This document shows, piece after piece, positions 32,148-40,596 of a stretch of DNA of 64,000 nt. The notes under the pieces were generated by a model. The model was not told the DNA's origin, searched no databases, and saw nothing but the letters and a program-made list of their open reading frames with translations. The DNA lies in contig DATLXS010000056.1 in the NCBI GenBank assembly GCA_035575675.1, forward strand, positions 1-64,000, in the 5' to 3' direction. Source of the DNA: 20CM-2-65-7 sp035575675 (GTDB lineage Bacteria; Gemmatimonadota; Gemmatimonadetes; Gemmatimonadales; GWC2-71-9). The position numbers and the translations under genes were made by a program. How positions within the stretch are numbered: position 1 is the first letter of the stretch; each line of letters starts with the position of its first letter.

Positions 32148-32924
32148 CTACCTCTCCTTCGCTTCAACCCGTGAATCGTGATGAATGACGCGGACAAGGG
32201 TGAAGTCGTCGTTGCGCAATCCATTTTTCCGGCCGTAGGCGACCAGCGAGGCAAAGCTCTCAGGCGTACCGAGCTTCCGGTACAGCCACCTCCATAGGGG
32301 TCGCCCCTCTTCATGTCGTTTCAGCAGCCAGGCGGCCATCGCATCCGTGGCGAGCAGCAGCATGTCGCCATCGCGGAGGCTGCCCTTGCTGACGTGGATT
32401 CGATCCTGCAGTGATTCGCCGTCCGACCTCGAGCCGATCAGATACGGGCTCATCGTGAATTGCGACGATCGCTGCAAGGGAAACGTTTCGAGCGCACGCA
32501 TCCCTTTCCCGACGTCATCGACCTGCATCAGGCAACAGTCACCAACGGCCAGCGCCGTCCAACGGTTCTTGTGCGCGTCGATCTCGACACCGAGGAAAGC
32601 CGCAAAGGCACCCTGCTCGGCCTTTTCGGTCGCGAACCAGGGGAGCGGTCGGCCCGCTAATCTTCGCCGCCAGAGGCGGCGCGCCGGATTCAACCGCGTA
32701 AAAAACTCTGCCCCGGCGAGCTCACTTCGCACGTAGCTCTCGGCCAACAGCACGGCCCATAACTTGGCGAAACTGCTTTCGGTGGCGCCGTCAGCCACCG
32801 CCACGCGGATGCCGCCTGGGGTGCGAGTGTGCCGCTGCGCCCAGGCATCCTCGTACTCCTCAAGGCTGTTGCCCAGCTTTGGGCAGCAGAAGGTCTTTAT
32901 GTCGCACTCGTTGGCGGCGTGCAT
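32148..32924 (-). CDS. PP2C-type protein phosphatase of the triad
   Basis: 258 residues. PP2C features: VAVADGATESSF (metal-binding Asp-Gly), ALAVGDCCLMQV, GDMLLLATDAMAAWLL (metal Asp), and LRNDDFTLVRVI (final Asp). It would remove phosphates placed by the kinase, with metal-dependent catalysis. It starts 11 bp after the vWA stop and ends 2 bp before the kinase start, so the three genes form one transcript. An internal GTG could serve as an alternative start; ATG 32924 is preferred because it precedes the whole domain. Confidence 0.84.
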   Translation of the reverse strand: MHAANECDIKTFCCPKLGNSLEEYEDAWAQRHTRTPGGIRVAVADGATESSFAKLWAVLLAESYVRSELAGAEFFTRLNPARRLWRRRLAGRPLPWFATEKAEQGAFAAFLGVEIDAHKNRWTALAVGDCCLMQVDDVGKGMRALETFPLQRSSQFTMSPYLIGSRSDGESLQDRIHVSKGSLRDGDMLLLATDAMAAWLLKRHEEGRPLWRWLYRKLGTPESFASLVAYGRKNGLRNDDFTLVRVIHHDSRVEAKER

Positions 32925-32935
32925 TGCAGTGGTAC

Positions 32936-33784
32936 TCAGCGCAGATGCACATTCGCCGGCCGCGTGCCGATATCGAGAAAATGGATTACGTGCAACGGTT
33001 GCGCGTTAAAGATGAATCCACGCGAATTTTCCTCGGCCGGCATACCCAGCTCTTTCGCGCGTGCAACCATGAACGGTGTGAGCGTCGAAGAGGCCTCAAA
33101 GAGCTGTTTGGCATGTTGATCCGGCAGTTTGTTGCCGTTGCCCGGTAATTCGATCGATGGTCCGGCCGTCGACGAAAGATGGATGTTGAAGAGCAATACC
33201 GAACCGTCTTCGCCGCTGACCGCCGCGAGTTTCCGCGCCTCGGCAACAAGATCTCCATCCGTCGCCTCGCCGTCGGTGATGTTAATGACGATCGGCGGAA
33301 AGCCGTTCGGGTGCTCCTGACACCACGTCTGGGTAATCTTGGTGGCCTCCTTGAGCGCGGCGCACATCGGAGTGCCGCCTTTTCCGTATGGATCGAACCA
33401 GACTGGAAACTTGACGGTTTGGTCCATCACGCCGCCCGCGCCATCGTCCGATTTCTTTATCCTGTCTTCGATGCGCAACGGCTTATTGGCCAATTCACTG
33501 ATCGGTACCAACGCGCGCCCGCTCAGTTCACCGCCGAGCGCTGGTTTACAGCTGTCTTCGCTGTAGCCCAGCACACCGACATGAAAGTAGTCGTAAATAG
33601 AGTCTGACTTGGAGCAACGGATGCAGAGATTATGAATAAGCTTGTTGAGTATCGTGGCGAGCTCCTCGGCCTTCCGTCTGCCAGCCTCGCCGCCGCCAAA
33701 CGGGTCTTCCATCGACTCTGACTGGTCCACCAAAAACACGAAACAACCCGGGTTCTTACGACTGATTTCGGCCTGGTATGCCAT
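32936..33784 (-). CDS. von Willebrand factor A (TerY-like) protein of the triad
   Basis: 282 residues. MIDAS motif: DQSES (D-x-S-x-S) near residue 20, GGTPM in mid chain and ITDGEATDG later. TerY-type vWA domains bind Mg2+ and partners; in TerY-P triads they act as adaptor or target for the kinase/phosphatase pair. AGAGG sits just upstream of ATG 33784. The start of the operon lies in the 245-bp gap before tRNA-Trp, where a poly-T stretch and no clear -35/-10 pair are seen. Confidence 0.85.
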   Translation of the reverse strand: MAYQAEISRKNPGCFVFLVDQSESMEDPFGGGEAGRRKAEELATILNKLIHNLCIRCSKSDSIYDYFHVGVLGYSEDSCKPALGGELSGRALVPISELANKPLRIEDRIKKSDDGAGGVMDQTVKFPVWFDPYGKGGTPMCAALKEATKITQTWCQEHPNGFPPIVINITDGEATDGDLVAEARKLAAVSGEDGSVLLFNIHLSSTAGPSIELPGNGNKLPDQHAKQLFEASSTLTPFMVARAKELGMPAEENSRGFIFNAQPLHVIHFLDIGTRPANVHLR

Positions 33785-34028
33785 GGTTTGCCTCTACTTT
33801 TTTTGCCAGCACGAGAACTGCGACTTGAATACGGCACGCTCACTGCTTGATAGCACCCAGAGGGGGAACGTGTCGTGATCCCGATCACCCCGTAACGGAT
33901 GTACGTCGAGGCGCAGCGGAATCAAGAGGGGCAAACGCATCGTCCCGTTTGGGTTGGCTCCAGCGCTGAAGAGGTCTGAGGGTTTTGCAGAACAAGCGTC
34001 CTAGGTAACTTCAGCAGCACCAATTCCT

Positions 34029-34101
34029 AGGTCCGTAGCTCAATTGGTAGAGCACCGGTCTCCAAAACCGGGGGTTGCAGGTTCGATTCCTGCCGGGCCT
34101 G
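34029..34101 (+). tRNA. tRNA-Trp (anticodon CCA)
   Basis: Acceptor AGGTCCG/CGGGCCT (one G-T), D arm GCTC..GAGC, anticodon stem CCGGT/ACCGG around CTCCAAA giving CCA, T arm GCAGG/CCTGC. Right boundary of the TerY-P cassette. Confidence 0.93.
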
Positions 34102-34260
34102 TTGGGCGCTGCCGCGCGGCCGAGGCTATTGGGGCGAACGCTCCTCGGTGATGCCCGGGGGCCACAACGTAGGGCCAGGCGGCGTTCTCGGTCGCCCTTG
34201 CACGAGCAGGGAACGGAACTTGCCGATCCGGCCGGTCATCCCTCTCTCCGGGGCGTGATC

Positions 34261-35991
34261 ATGTCAGCGGCGAGGACAGTCGCGTTTACCGTGCTCTTCG
34301 TGCTCTCGGCATGCCGGGACGCCTTGACCCCGATGCACGCCGGGCCGCGCGACGGCGCCAGCGGGGTGATCCGCGGGCAGTACATCGTCGTGTTTCGCGA
34401 TAGCGTGGCCGACCCGGCCGGTCTCGCCCGGGCGATAGTAAATGCGCAGCACGGAACGCTGTTGCACAGCTACGCGAGCGCGCTCCGGGGTTTTGCGGCG
34501 CGTCTGCCCGATGCGGCGGTGACGGCGCTGCAGCAGGATACCCGCATCGCCTCCGTCGAGCCCGATCGGGAAGACAGCGTCCCCCCTACCCGCCCGACAG
34601 TCAGCATGTCCGTCACCCAGCAGATGGATTGGAACGGCGACCCTTGGGGGCTCGACCGGATCGATCAGCGCGCGCTCCCGCTCTCCGGCACGTACACCTA
34701 CACGTCAAGGGGTGCCGGCGTGCACGTGTACATCATTGACTCCGGGATCTGGACGGCCCACCCCGACTTCGAGGGTCGGGCCGACATCGTCTACGACTAC
34801 GCCGGTGGGGATGGCCAGGACTGTAACGGCCACGGCACGCTCGTGGCGGGCATCGTCGGTGCCGCGACGTACGGCGTCGCCAAGGGGGTCTTCCTTCACG
34901 GCGTCCGAATTCTTGCCTGCCCGGGGAGTTTCTCTACGACGTCCGATGCCATCGCGGGTATCGACTGGGTGACCGCCCATCACCAGAATCCTGCTGTGGC
35001 GAATCTCGTCATGTTTCAGCGGGACACCTCCACCGCGTTAGCTACGGCGATAAAGGGCCTCTGGGACGCGGGCGTGTTCGTGGCTACGACGGCCGGCAAC
35101 GACAACGTTGACGCGTGCCAACTGGCCTCAGGCCACACTCCTTTCGCCGTCGCGGCGTCGACGAGGTCCGACGCCAAGGCCGACTTCTCGAATTGGGGCC
35201 AATGCGTCAAGATCTACGCGCCAGGGGAGCTCATCAAGTCAACGTGGCTCCACGGCTGGACGAGTACCGAGACAGGCACCTCGTTTGCGGCGCCGCACGT
35301 CACCGGTGTCGCCGCGCTGTACAAGGCGACGTTTGGCGACGCACCGTCCGATGTCGTGGCCAACTGGATTCTCAACAACGCGACAGGTGGCGTGATTACG
35401 GGGAATCCCGCTGGCACGCCGAATCTGCTTTTGTACAGCCCGACGGCCCCTGAGCCCGCGCTGGTGGCGAACTTCACGTCGACCTGTTCGGGGCTGACGT
35501 GCAGCTTCGATGCGAGCAGCTCCACGGCGCAGGCTAGTGCGACTTACGGCTGGGACTGGGGCGACACTACGGCGGCGGGCTCGGGTGAGACGACTACGCA
35601 TACCTACGCGGGGGCGGGGACATACAACGTGACCCTCACGGTGACCGACGCGGGGGGGTCGAACAGCAACATGCAAGCGCTGACGGTCTCGCCCACGCCG
35701 CCTCCGCCGCCCGTGGCGCGCTTCACGTCGAGCTGTTCGGAACTGACGTGCAGCTTCGATGCGAGGAGCTCCACGGCGCAGGATAGTGCGACTTACGACT
35801 GGGACTGGGGCGACGCTACGGCGGCGGGCTCGGGCGAGACGACTACGCATACCTACGCGGGGGCGGGGACCTACACCGTGACCCTCACGGTGATCGACGC
35901 CGGAGGGTGGGGTAGCACGACGCAAGCGGTGACCGTGGTGGTCGGCTCGGGTTCACCGTCCAGCCGAGTGACGCGCCGCCCTACCCCTTAG
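34261..35991 (+). CDS. Secreted subtilisin-like protease (S8) with two PKD domains
   Basis: 576 residues from ATG 34261; the frame is open back through the tRNA-Trp but real coding begins here. Signal peptide with a lipobox-like VLSAC. An I9-type propeptide (GQYIVVFRDSV) is followed by the catalytic domain: Asp in VYIIDSGIW, His in CNGHGTLVAG, Ser in GTSFAAPHVTG. Two PKD domains (about residues 400-480 and 483-560) share long identical stretches (SGETTTHTYAGAGTY). The product is probably a cell-surface or secreted serine protease. No linked secretion genes. Confidence 0.86.
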   Translation: MSAARTVAFTVLFVLSACRDALTPMHAGPRDGASGVIRGQYIVVFRDSVADPAGLARAIVNAQHGTLLHSYASALRGFAARLPDAAVTALQQDTRIASVEPDREDSVPPTRPTVSMSVTQQMDWNGDPWGLDRIDQRALPLSGTYTYTSRGAGVHVYIIDSGIWTAHPDFEGRADIVYDYAGGDGQDCNGHGTLVAGIVGAATYGVAKGVFLHGVRILACPGSFSTTSDAIAGIDWVTAHHQNPAVANLVMFQRDTSTALATAIKGLWDAGVFVATTAGNDNVDACQLASGHTPFAVAASTRSDAKADFSNWGQCVKIYAPGELIKSTWLHGWTSTETGTSFAAPHVTGVAALYKATFGDAPSDVVANWILNNATGGVITGNPAGTPNLLLYSPTAPEPALVANFTSTCSGLTCSFDASSSTAQASATYGWDWGDTTAAGSGETTTHTYAGAGTYNVTLTVTDAGGSNSNMQALTVSPTPPPPPVARFTSSCSELTCSFDARSSTAQDSATYDWDWGDATAAGSGETTTHTYAGAGTYTVTLTVIDAGGWGSTTQAVTVVVGSGSPSSRVTRRPTP

Positions 35992-36008
35992 GGACCATCG
36001 AGCCAGCG

Positions 36009-37343
36009 ATGGAAGTCACGGCCCTGGACCGCCGCAGGTGCCTGTTTCCGCTACCATCGTGCTCCGCGGCGTTCTGCGCCGCCATCACCGTAGCGTCAGC
36101 TCCACTATTCAGTCAGACCGCAATCCCGAACACCCCCGCCGGGAGGGTGCTACGTGCCTGGGTCGACGCGTACAACAGCGGCGACTCCGCGCGCGTGACG
36201 ATGTTCTTCCGGACCTACGCCGTGGAAGACGCCCTTCGCGGTGCATTCGCATTCCGTAAGATGACAGGCGGACTGGACCTCCTCAGCATTCAGGTGAGTG
36301 AGCCGAGGCACGTTGAATTCATGACCCGATTCCGCGCAGGGCCCATGGTCGGCTACGGGGCGCTCGACGTGTCGGCGGCCGACACGAGTCGCGTAAGCGG
36401 CTACTTCTTCCCGCTCGGCATGAACGTCTCCGTGGACGACATTCGGATCGACGCGCCCACTCGCGAGCGCGTCGTCGGTCGGGTGGCCGCGCTCCTCGAT
36501 TCGTTCTACGTGTCCCCCGACGTCGGGAGGCGCATGAGCGACTCTCTGCACGCGCGGCTCAAGCGAGGTGTCTATGACAGGTACACGAATGGCGCGACCC
36601 TGGCGATCCACGTCAGGGCGGATCTTGATGACATCGCTCACGACAAGCACCTGCAAATTCTCTACAGCCTGTTACCCCGAGGTCCGGAACCGCAACCGGA
36701 CACGGTCACTCAACCCCGGCGCGCGCGCGAAGCTGACTGCCCGGTCTGGCCGACCGAGCGGCTCGAGGGCAACGTCGGGTACCTGCGGTTCGACGGGTTT
36801 GTCGATCCGGCAGAGTGCGCGTCGACCATTGTCACGGCGATGACCGCCTTGGCCGAGACGAAAGCGCTCATCATCGATCTGCGAGAAAACGCGGGCGGCG
36901 GTAAAGCCGGCTCAACTCCGCTCCTCGAGTCGTACTTGTTTGACCGCCGTACCCATCTGAGCGACGTGTCGTTCCGTTATACCGGCGAAATCCGTAAGCG
37001 CTGGACATTGGACTCCGTTGCCGGTGCGCGCTTCGGCGGGGTGAAGCCCGTCTATGTCCTTACTTCAGCGCATACGCTTTCGGCAGGCGAGGAACTGGCG
37101 TACGACCTGCAAGCGCTCAAGCGCGCCACGATTGTGGGCGAGACGACGTCCGGCCAGGCCCATGCGACATTTGAAGCCCGCTTTGAAAACCACTTTGGCA
37201 TCCTGCTGCCCACCGGAAAGACGCTCAACCCGGCGACCGGTGCAGACTGGGAAGGCGTGGGAGTCGTGCCGGACGTGAAGGTGCCTGCGAGCGACGCCCT
37301 AACCACGGTCCAGAGGCTACTCCGCGAGAAGCTGGCGCATTAG
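36009..37343 (+). CDS. S41-family (C-terminal processing-like) peptidase
   Basis: 444 residues. Signal-like N-terminus (AAFCAAITVASAPLFSQ). Residues about 20-140 form a SnoaL/NTF2-like domain (RVLRAWVDAYNSGDSARVTMFF). The S41 catalytic domain has NVGYLRFDGF, KALIIDLRENAGGG, VYVLTSAHTLSAGEELAY (catalytic Ser in LSAGEE) and the Lys/Glu relay region (GETTSGQAHA). Family members cleave C-terminal residues of periplasmic proteins. It lies just after the S8 protease with a 17-bp gap. Confidence 0.82.
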   Translation: MEVTALDRRRCLFPLPSCSAAFCAAITVASAPLFSQTAIPNTPAGRVLRAWVDAYNSGDSARVTMFFRTYAVEDALRGAFAFRKMTGGLDLLSIQVSEPRHVEFMTRFRAGPMVGYGALDVSAADTSRVSGYFFPLGMNVSVDDIRIDAPTRERVVGRVAALLDSFYVSPDVGRRMSDSLHARLKRGVYDRYTNGATLAIHVRADLDDIAHDKHLQILYSLLPRGPEPQPDTVTQPRRAREADCPVWPTERLEGNVGYLRFDGFVDPAECASTIVTAMTALAETKALIIDLRENAGGGKAGSTPLLESYLFDRRTHLSDVSFRYTGEIRKRWTLDSVAGARFGGVKPVYVLTSAHTLSAGEELAYDLQALKRATIVGETTSGQAHATFEARFENHFGILLPTGKTLNPATGADWEGVGVVPDVKVPASDALTTVQRLLREKLAH

Positions 37344-37359
37344 CCCTTCGCACTCCAGC

Positions 37360-38250
37360 CTACGGCCGATCCCCGCGACCAACGGCCACCGTCCCGCTCC
37401 ACTCACGCGCCGGATCCACGTTGCGCGGATGGTAGACGATCACGACGGCGCCCCGCCACGCGAGGCACGCGTAGCCCCACGGGATCCGGGGCATGTCCCA
37501 CGGGGTCCGCGACATACAGTTCGCGCCTAAGACAGCCAGCCGCGGTACCCGCAGCGTGTCGCCGCCGGAAAGGATTTGCACCGAAAACTCTTTTCGCGAA
37601 GGCGGAATTTGCCAGGTGCGCTGCTCCCCCCTAGCGAGGCGTACCGGCACGGCCAAGTGCTGCCCGACCCGAATGCTGTCGAAGGTCGCCGCGGGCTCGA
37701 AGACCCGCACGTACCAGTGCGCCCATCCGTCCCCGACCCATACGTCCACGCCGGTTGTTCCCGGCGCCCGTGCACGGATTCGCCATCCCTCGCGCGCGAC
37801 CACCATTGTGTCGTCAACAGTGAGCACCGCGGTCAACGGTCTCACCCGCCGGCCGGCCGAGTCGACGGCCTCGAACCACAGGTCGTACGGAGGATCACCC
37901 GTCACGAGGTTCACCGGGCCGCCGCCGAGCACATCGTGGACCGGACGGCAGCGCACCACGACCGACTTCACCACGGGCCCGAGCGAGGCGCGGAGCGTGC
38001 CATCGCCGGCGTGCGTGCAGGTCACCACACCACTGCGAGATAGGGGGACGTTGATCGGTGAAGTCCACTGGAACCGGACGCCTGTATCCGGCAGCAGATG
38101 ACCGGCCGCATCGAACACCTGTACCGACAGCTGCACCGGTCGCGCTTTATTAACGAGGATGGTATCGCCGAACCCCACGACGAGGCGCGCCGGGGGTCCG
38201 TTGCAGGCCGCGAGAGTGAGGAGCAGCGAGGCAGTCACTTTTGCTGGCAT
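37360..38250 (-). CDS. Lipoprotein with Ig-like domains
   Basis: 296 residues. Lipobox LTLAAC at residues 11-16. The mature part resembles Big-type Ig domains (VQLSVQVFDAAGHLLPDTGV, VTGDPPYDLWFEAVDSAGR). The C-terminus has VVIVYHPRNVDPAREWSG. No catalytic motif. Likely a surface-exposed binding lipoprotein. It converges on the S41 gene and is divergent from the DUF4932 gene. Confidence 0.68.
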   Translation of the reverse strand: MPAKVTASLLLTLAACNGPPARLVVGFGDTILVNKARPVQLSVQVFDAAGHLLPDTGVRFQWTSPINVPLSRSGVVTCTHAGDGTLRASLGPVVKSVVVRCRPVHDVLGGGPVNLVTGDPPYDLWFEAVDSAGRRVRPLTAVLTVDDTMVVAREGWRIRARAPGTTGVDVWVGDGWAHWYVRVFEPAATFDSIRVGQHLAVPVRLARGEQRTWQIPPSRKEFSVQILSGGDTLRVPRLAVLGANCMSRTPWDMPRIPWGYACLAWRGAVVIVYHPRNVDPAREWSGTVAVGRGDRP

Positions 38251-38317
38251 GTTGTGCGTCCTCGTACCCCGATTAAGGGCTGACGGGTAGAATGAGCACT
38301 AATCCTCGCGAGGGGTT

Positions 38318-39814
38318 ATGTCGTTTCGTGCGGCTGCCCTCACGCTCTTGCTGGTCCTTCCTGCCGCGCAGGGAGCGGCGCAATCGAAAGAATTGCGCAT
38401 CGGCGTCGACCGTCGCGTCGAGCTGATCGCGATCATCTTCAAGCTCGCCGGCAGTGGGGAGTTCACTCCAACCCACCTTCCCCAGTACAGCGCCGACATC
38501 GATCGGTTCTTCGGTCCGCAGCGGAACCACGAAGCGGTGACGCTCGCGCGTGGGCTGCGCGACCGCTACGGTGTCGAACAAGCGCGGGTGATGTCCATCC
38601 CGATCCGGTTGACCGATCCGCCCGCGCTCAAGGAACGCGTTCCCTTCGATTCGACTGGAGGATGGCCCGCGCCCGCCGCCGAAACGCGGCGCTTCGTCGA
38701 AGCAGCGCGGCAGTTCGCGATCGACAGTCGCGCGAACGATTTCTTCGAGCGTCATCGCGCGTTGTACGATTCGGTCAATGGCCGTATCCGGCCGGCCCTG
38801 GAACGCGCCGTCGATCTCGCCTGGTTCGCGCCATACTTCGGCATCCCGGCGGACCGGATCTTCGTGGTCGTGCCGCTGCTCGTCGCCGCCGAAGGCAACT
38901 ATGGGCCCTGCGTGCAGCCGCCGGGCACGCCGCGGGAATGCTACAGCATCGTCGGCAACACGCCGCCTGATTCCACCGGGTATCCGAAATACGACGCCGG
39001 AATGGCGGGGTTGCTGGTTCACGAATTCGGCCACGGGTTCGTGAATCCGCTCGGGTTTGCGCACCGCGCCGAGTTCGAGCGCTCGGCGCCGCGCATCCAC
39101 GCGCTCGTCGCGGCCGCGATGGATCTTCAGTCGTATCCGTGGCCGAGCATGGTGAACGAATCCCTCGATCACGCAACCGAGGCACGCTATATCGTCGCCC
39201 ATGGCGACAGCGTGCAGCTCCGCGACTATTATCGCGGCCAGCTTCGCGGCAGCTGGTTCTGGACCGAAGAGCTGGCCAGTCTCTATGCGCAGTATGAGGC
39301 GAACCGCACCGCCTATCCGACCTTCGCCGCGTTCATGCCGCGGATCATCGCGTACTTCGACTCCTTGCCCGATCGCGTCCCCGCGATGCAGGCGCGCTAC
39401 GACGTGCTGCGGCCCAAGATCGTGTCACTATCCATCGCGAATGGATCGGACTCCGTGGATCCCGGCCTCCAGGAAATGGTCGTGCGATTTGACCGGCCGG
39501 TGCGGGACGACGGGTGGAGCGTGTTGCCGGTGCTCGGACCCTCCGGCCCGACGGCCGAATCGCAGCAGCGCTTCCCCAAGTTCACCTGGCGGGCAGTCGA
39601 CTCTACCCGCGTCGCCTTTTCCCTTGGCAAGGGGCTGGACTCGGCAGGCACGACATTTCGCTACGGCCTCGCGCTCGAGCCCGACCGCGAGTATGAGCTG
39701 CAGCTCGGCACGCCCCACGGCTACGGTTTTCGAAACGTCAGCGACGGCGTGCCGCTTGCGCCGTACCGGCTCCGATTCCGGACCCGCCCGACGAGCGCTT
39801 CGTTGAAGCCGTAG
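38318..39814 (+). CDS. Secreted DUF4932-type zinc metallopeptidase-like protein
   Basis: 498 residues from ATG 38318, with GAGGGG just upstream. Signal peptide (LTLLLVLPAAQGAAQ). The DUF4932 pattern is present: LAGSGEF, RNHEAVTLARGLRDRYG and HEFGHGFVNP, the HExxH gluzincin-like zinc site followed by a Glu in the next helix (VNESLDHATEARYIV). A C-terminal beta domain (PKIVSLSIANGSDSVDPGL) looks like a Big-type fold. Substrate unknown. Confidence 0.78.
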   Translation: MSFRAAALTLLLVLPAAQGAAQSKELRIGVDRRVELIAIIFKLAGSGEFTPTHLPQYSADIDRFFGPQRNHEAVTLARGLRDRYGVEQARVMSIPIRLTDPPALKERVPFDSTGGWPAPAAETRRFVEAARQFAIDSRANDFFERHRALYDSVNGRIRPALERAVDLAWFAPYFGIPADRIFVVVPLLVAAEGNYGPCVQPPGTPRECYSIVGNTPPDSTGYPKYDAGMAGLLVHEFGHGFVNPLGFAHRAEFERSAPRIHALVAAAMDLQSYPWPSMVNESLDHATEARYIVAHGDSVQLRDYYRGQLRGSWFWTEELASLYAQYEANRTAYPTFAAFMPRIIAYFDSLPDRVPAMQARYDVLRPKIVSLSIANGSDSVDPGLQEMVVRFDRPVRDDGWSVLPVLGPSGPTAESQQRFPKFTWRAVDSTRVAFSLGKGLDSAGTTFRYGLALEPDREYELQLGTPHGYGFRNVSDGVPLAPYRLRFRTRPTSASLKP

Positions 39815-39947
39815 TGGGCTGGACGATGCCGCGCCAAACAACACAACTGCACCCGAGCACGGCAGCAATCACTTGACACCCACTACCACTGCGGCGCGCG
39901 CGCGATACAGTTCGTACGGACTCACGACTCGACCTTTACGCGCCCGT

Positions 39948-40589
39948 ATGAATCTTTATTCACTCTCCCTCGCCATCGGGGCCGTCGGCTTGCTCGCGAT
40001 GGCGCTCACCGGCCTCGGCCGCCACGGACACGCGCATGCGCGTGCCCATGGGCATGCGCACGGGCACGGCGGCGCCAGGCATCCGGGGGGGGCCGGCCGG
40101 CACCAGACCCACGGCGGATCGGTGCGCAGTAGCGCGGTCGCGTGGCTGTGGAACCTCACGTCGCCGCGGGTGCTGTTCAGCCTGCTGGTCGGCTTCGGTG
40201 CTACGGGCGTGGCGGTCGGCGGCGTGCTCGGCGCCCCGCTGGCGCTCGGCGCCGCGCTGGCCGGCGGCCTCGCGTTCGAGCAGCTGCTGGTGGGACCGCT
40301 CTGGAATTTCATGATGCGCTTCGCGTCCACGCCCGCGCTGACGCTCGAGAGCTGTCTCCAGGACGAGGTGCAGGCGGCCACGGCGTTCGATACGAACGGT
40401 AACGGGCTCGTCGCCGCCGAAGTCGACGGACAAGTCGTGCAGCTGTTGGCCACGTTGCGTGCCGAGGATCGCGCCACCGGCGTCCGGATCCGCGCCGGGG
40501 ACGCGCTGCGAATTGAAGACGTTGATGACCGCCGCAATCGCTGTACGGTCTCGTACATTGGCCCGAAGCGCGGCGCTCCTTTGCCCTGA
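39948..40589 (+). CDS. NfeD-like membrane protein with His-rich loop
   Basis: 213 residues from ATG 39948; the frame is open to 39873 without a better site. Topology: one N-terminal helix (YSLSLAIGAVGLLAMALTG), a His-rich loop (HGHAHARAHGHAHGHGG), two further helices, then a C-terminal OB-like domain of NfeD type (TGVRIRAGDALRIEDVDD). NfeD-like proteins pair with SPFH/flotillin proteins, and the next gene is one (7 bp gap), so the pair is an operon. The His loop could bind metal. Confidence 0.72.
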   Translation: MNLYSLSLAIGAVGLLAMALTGLGRHGHAHARAHGHAHGHGGARHPGGAGRHQTHGGSVRSSAVAWLWNLTSPRVLFSLLVGFGATGVAVGGVLGAPLALGAALAGGLAFEQLLVGPLWNFMMRFASTPALTLESCLQDEVQAATAFDTNGNGLVAAEVDGQVVQLLATLRAEDRATGVRIRAGDALRIEDVDDRRNRCTVSYIGPKRGAPLP

Positions 40590-40596
40590 GGTACCT

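Noticed and set aside
34075..34260. Extension of the S8 protease frame upstream of ATG 34261
   Set aside because: The extension begins inside tRNA-Trp and lacks a signal peptide; the internal ATG gives one.
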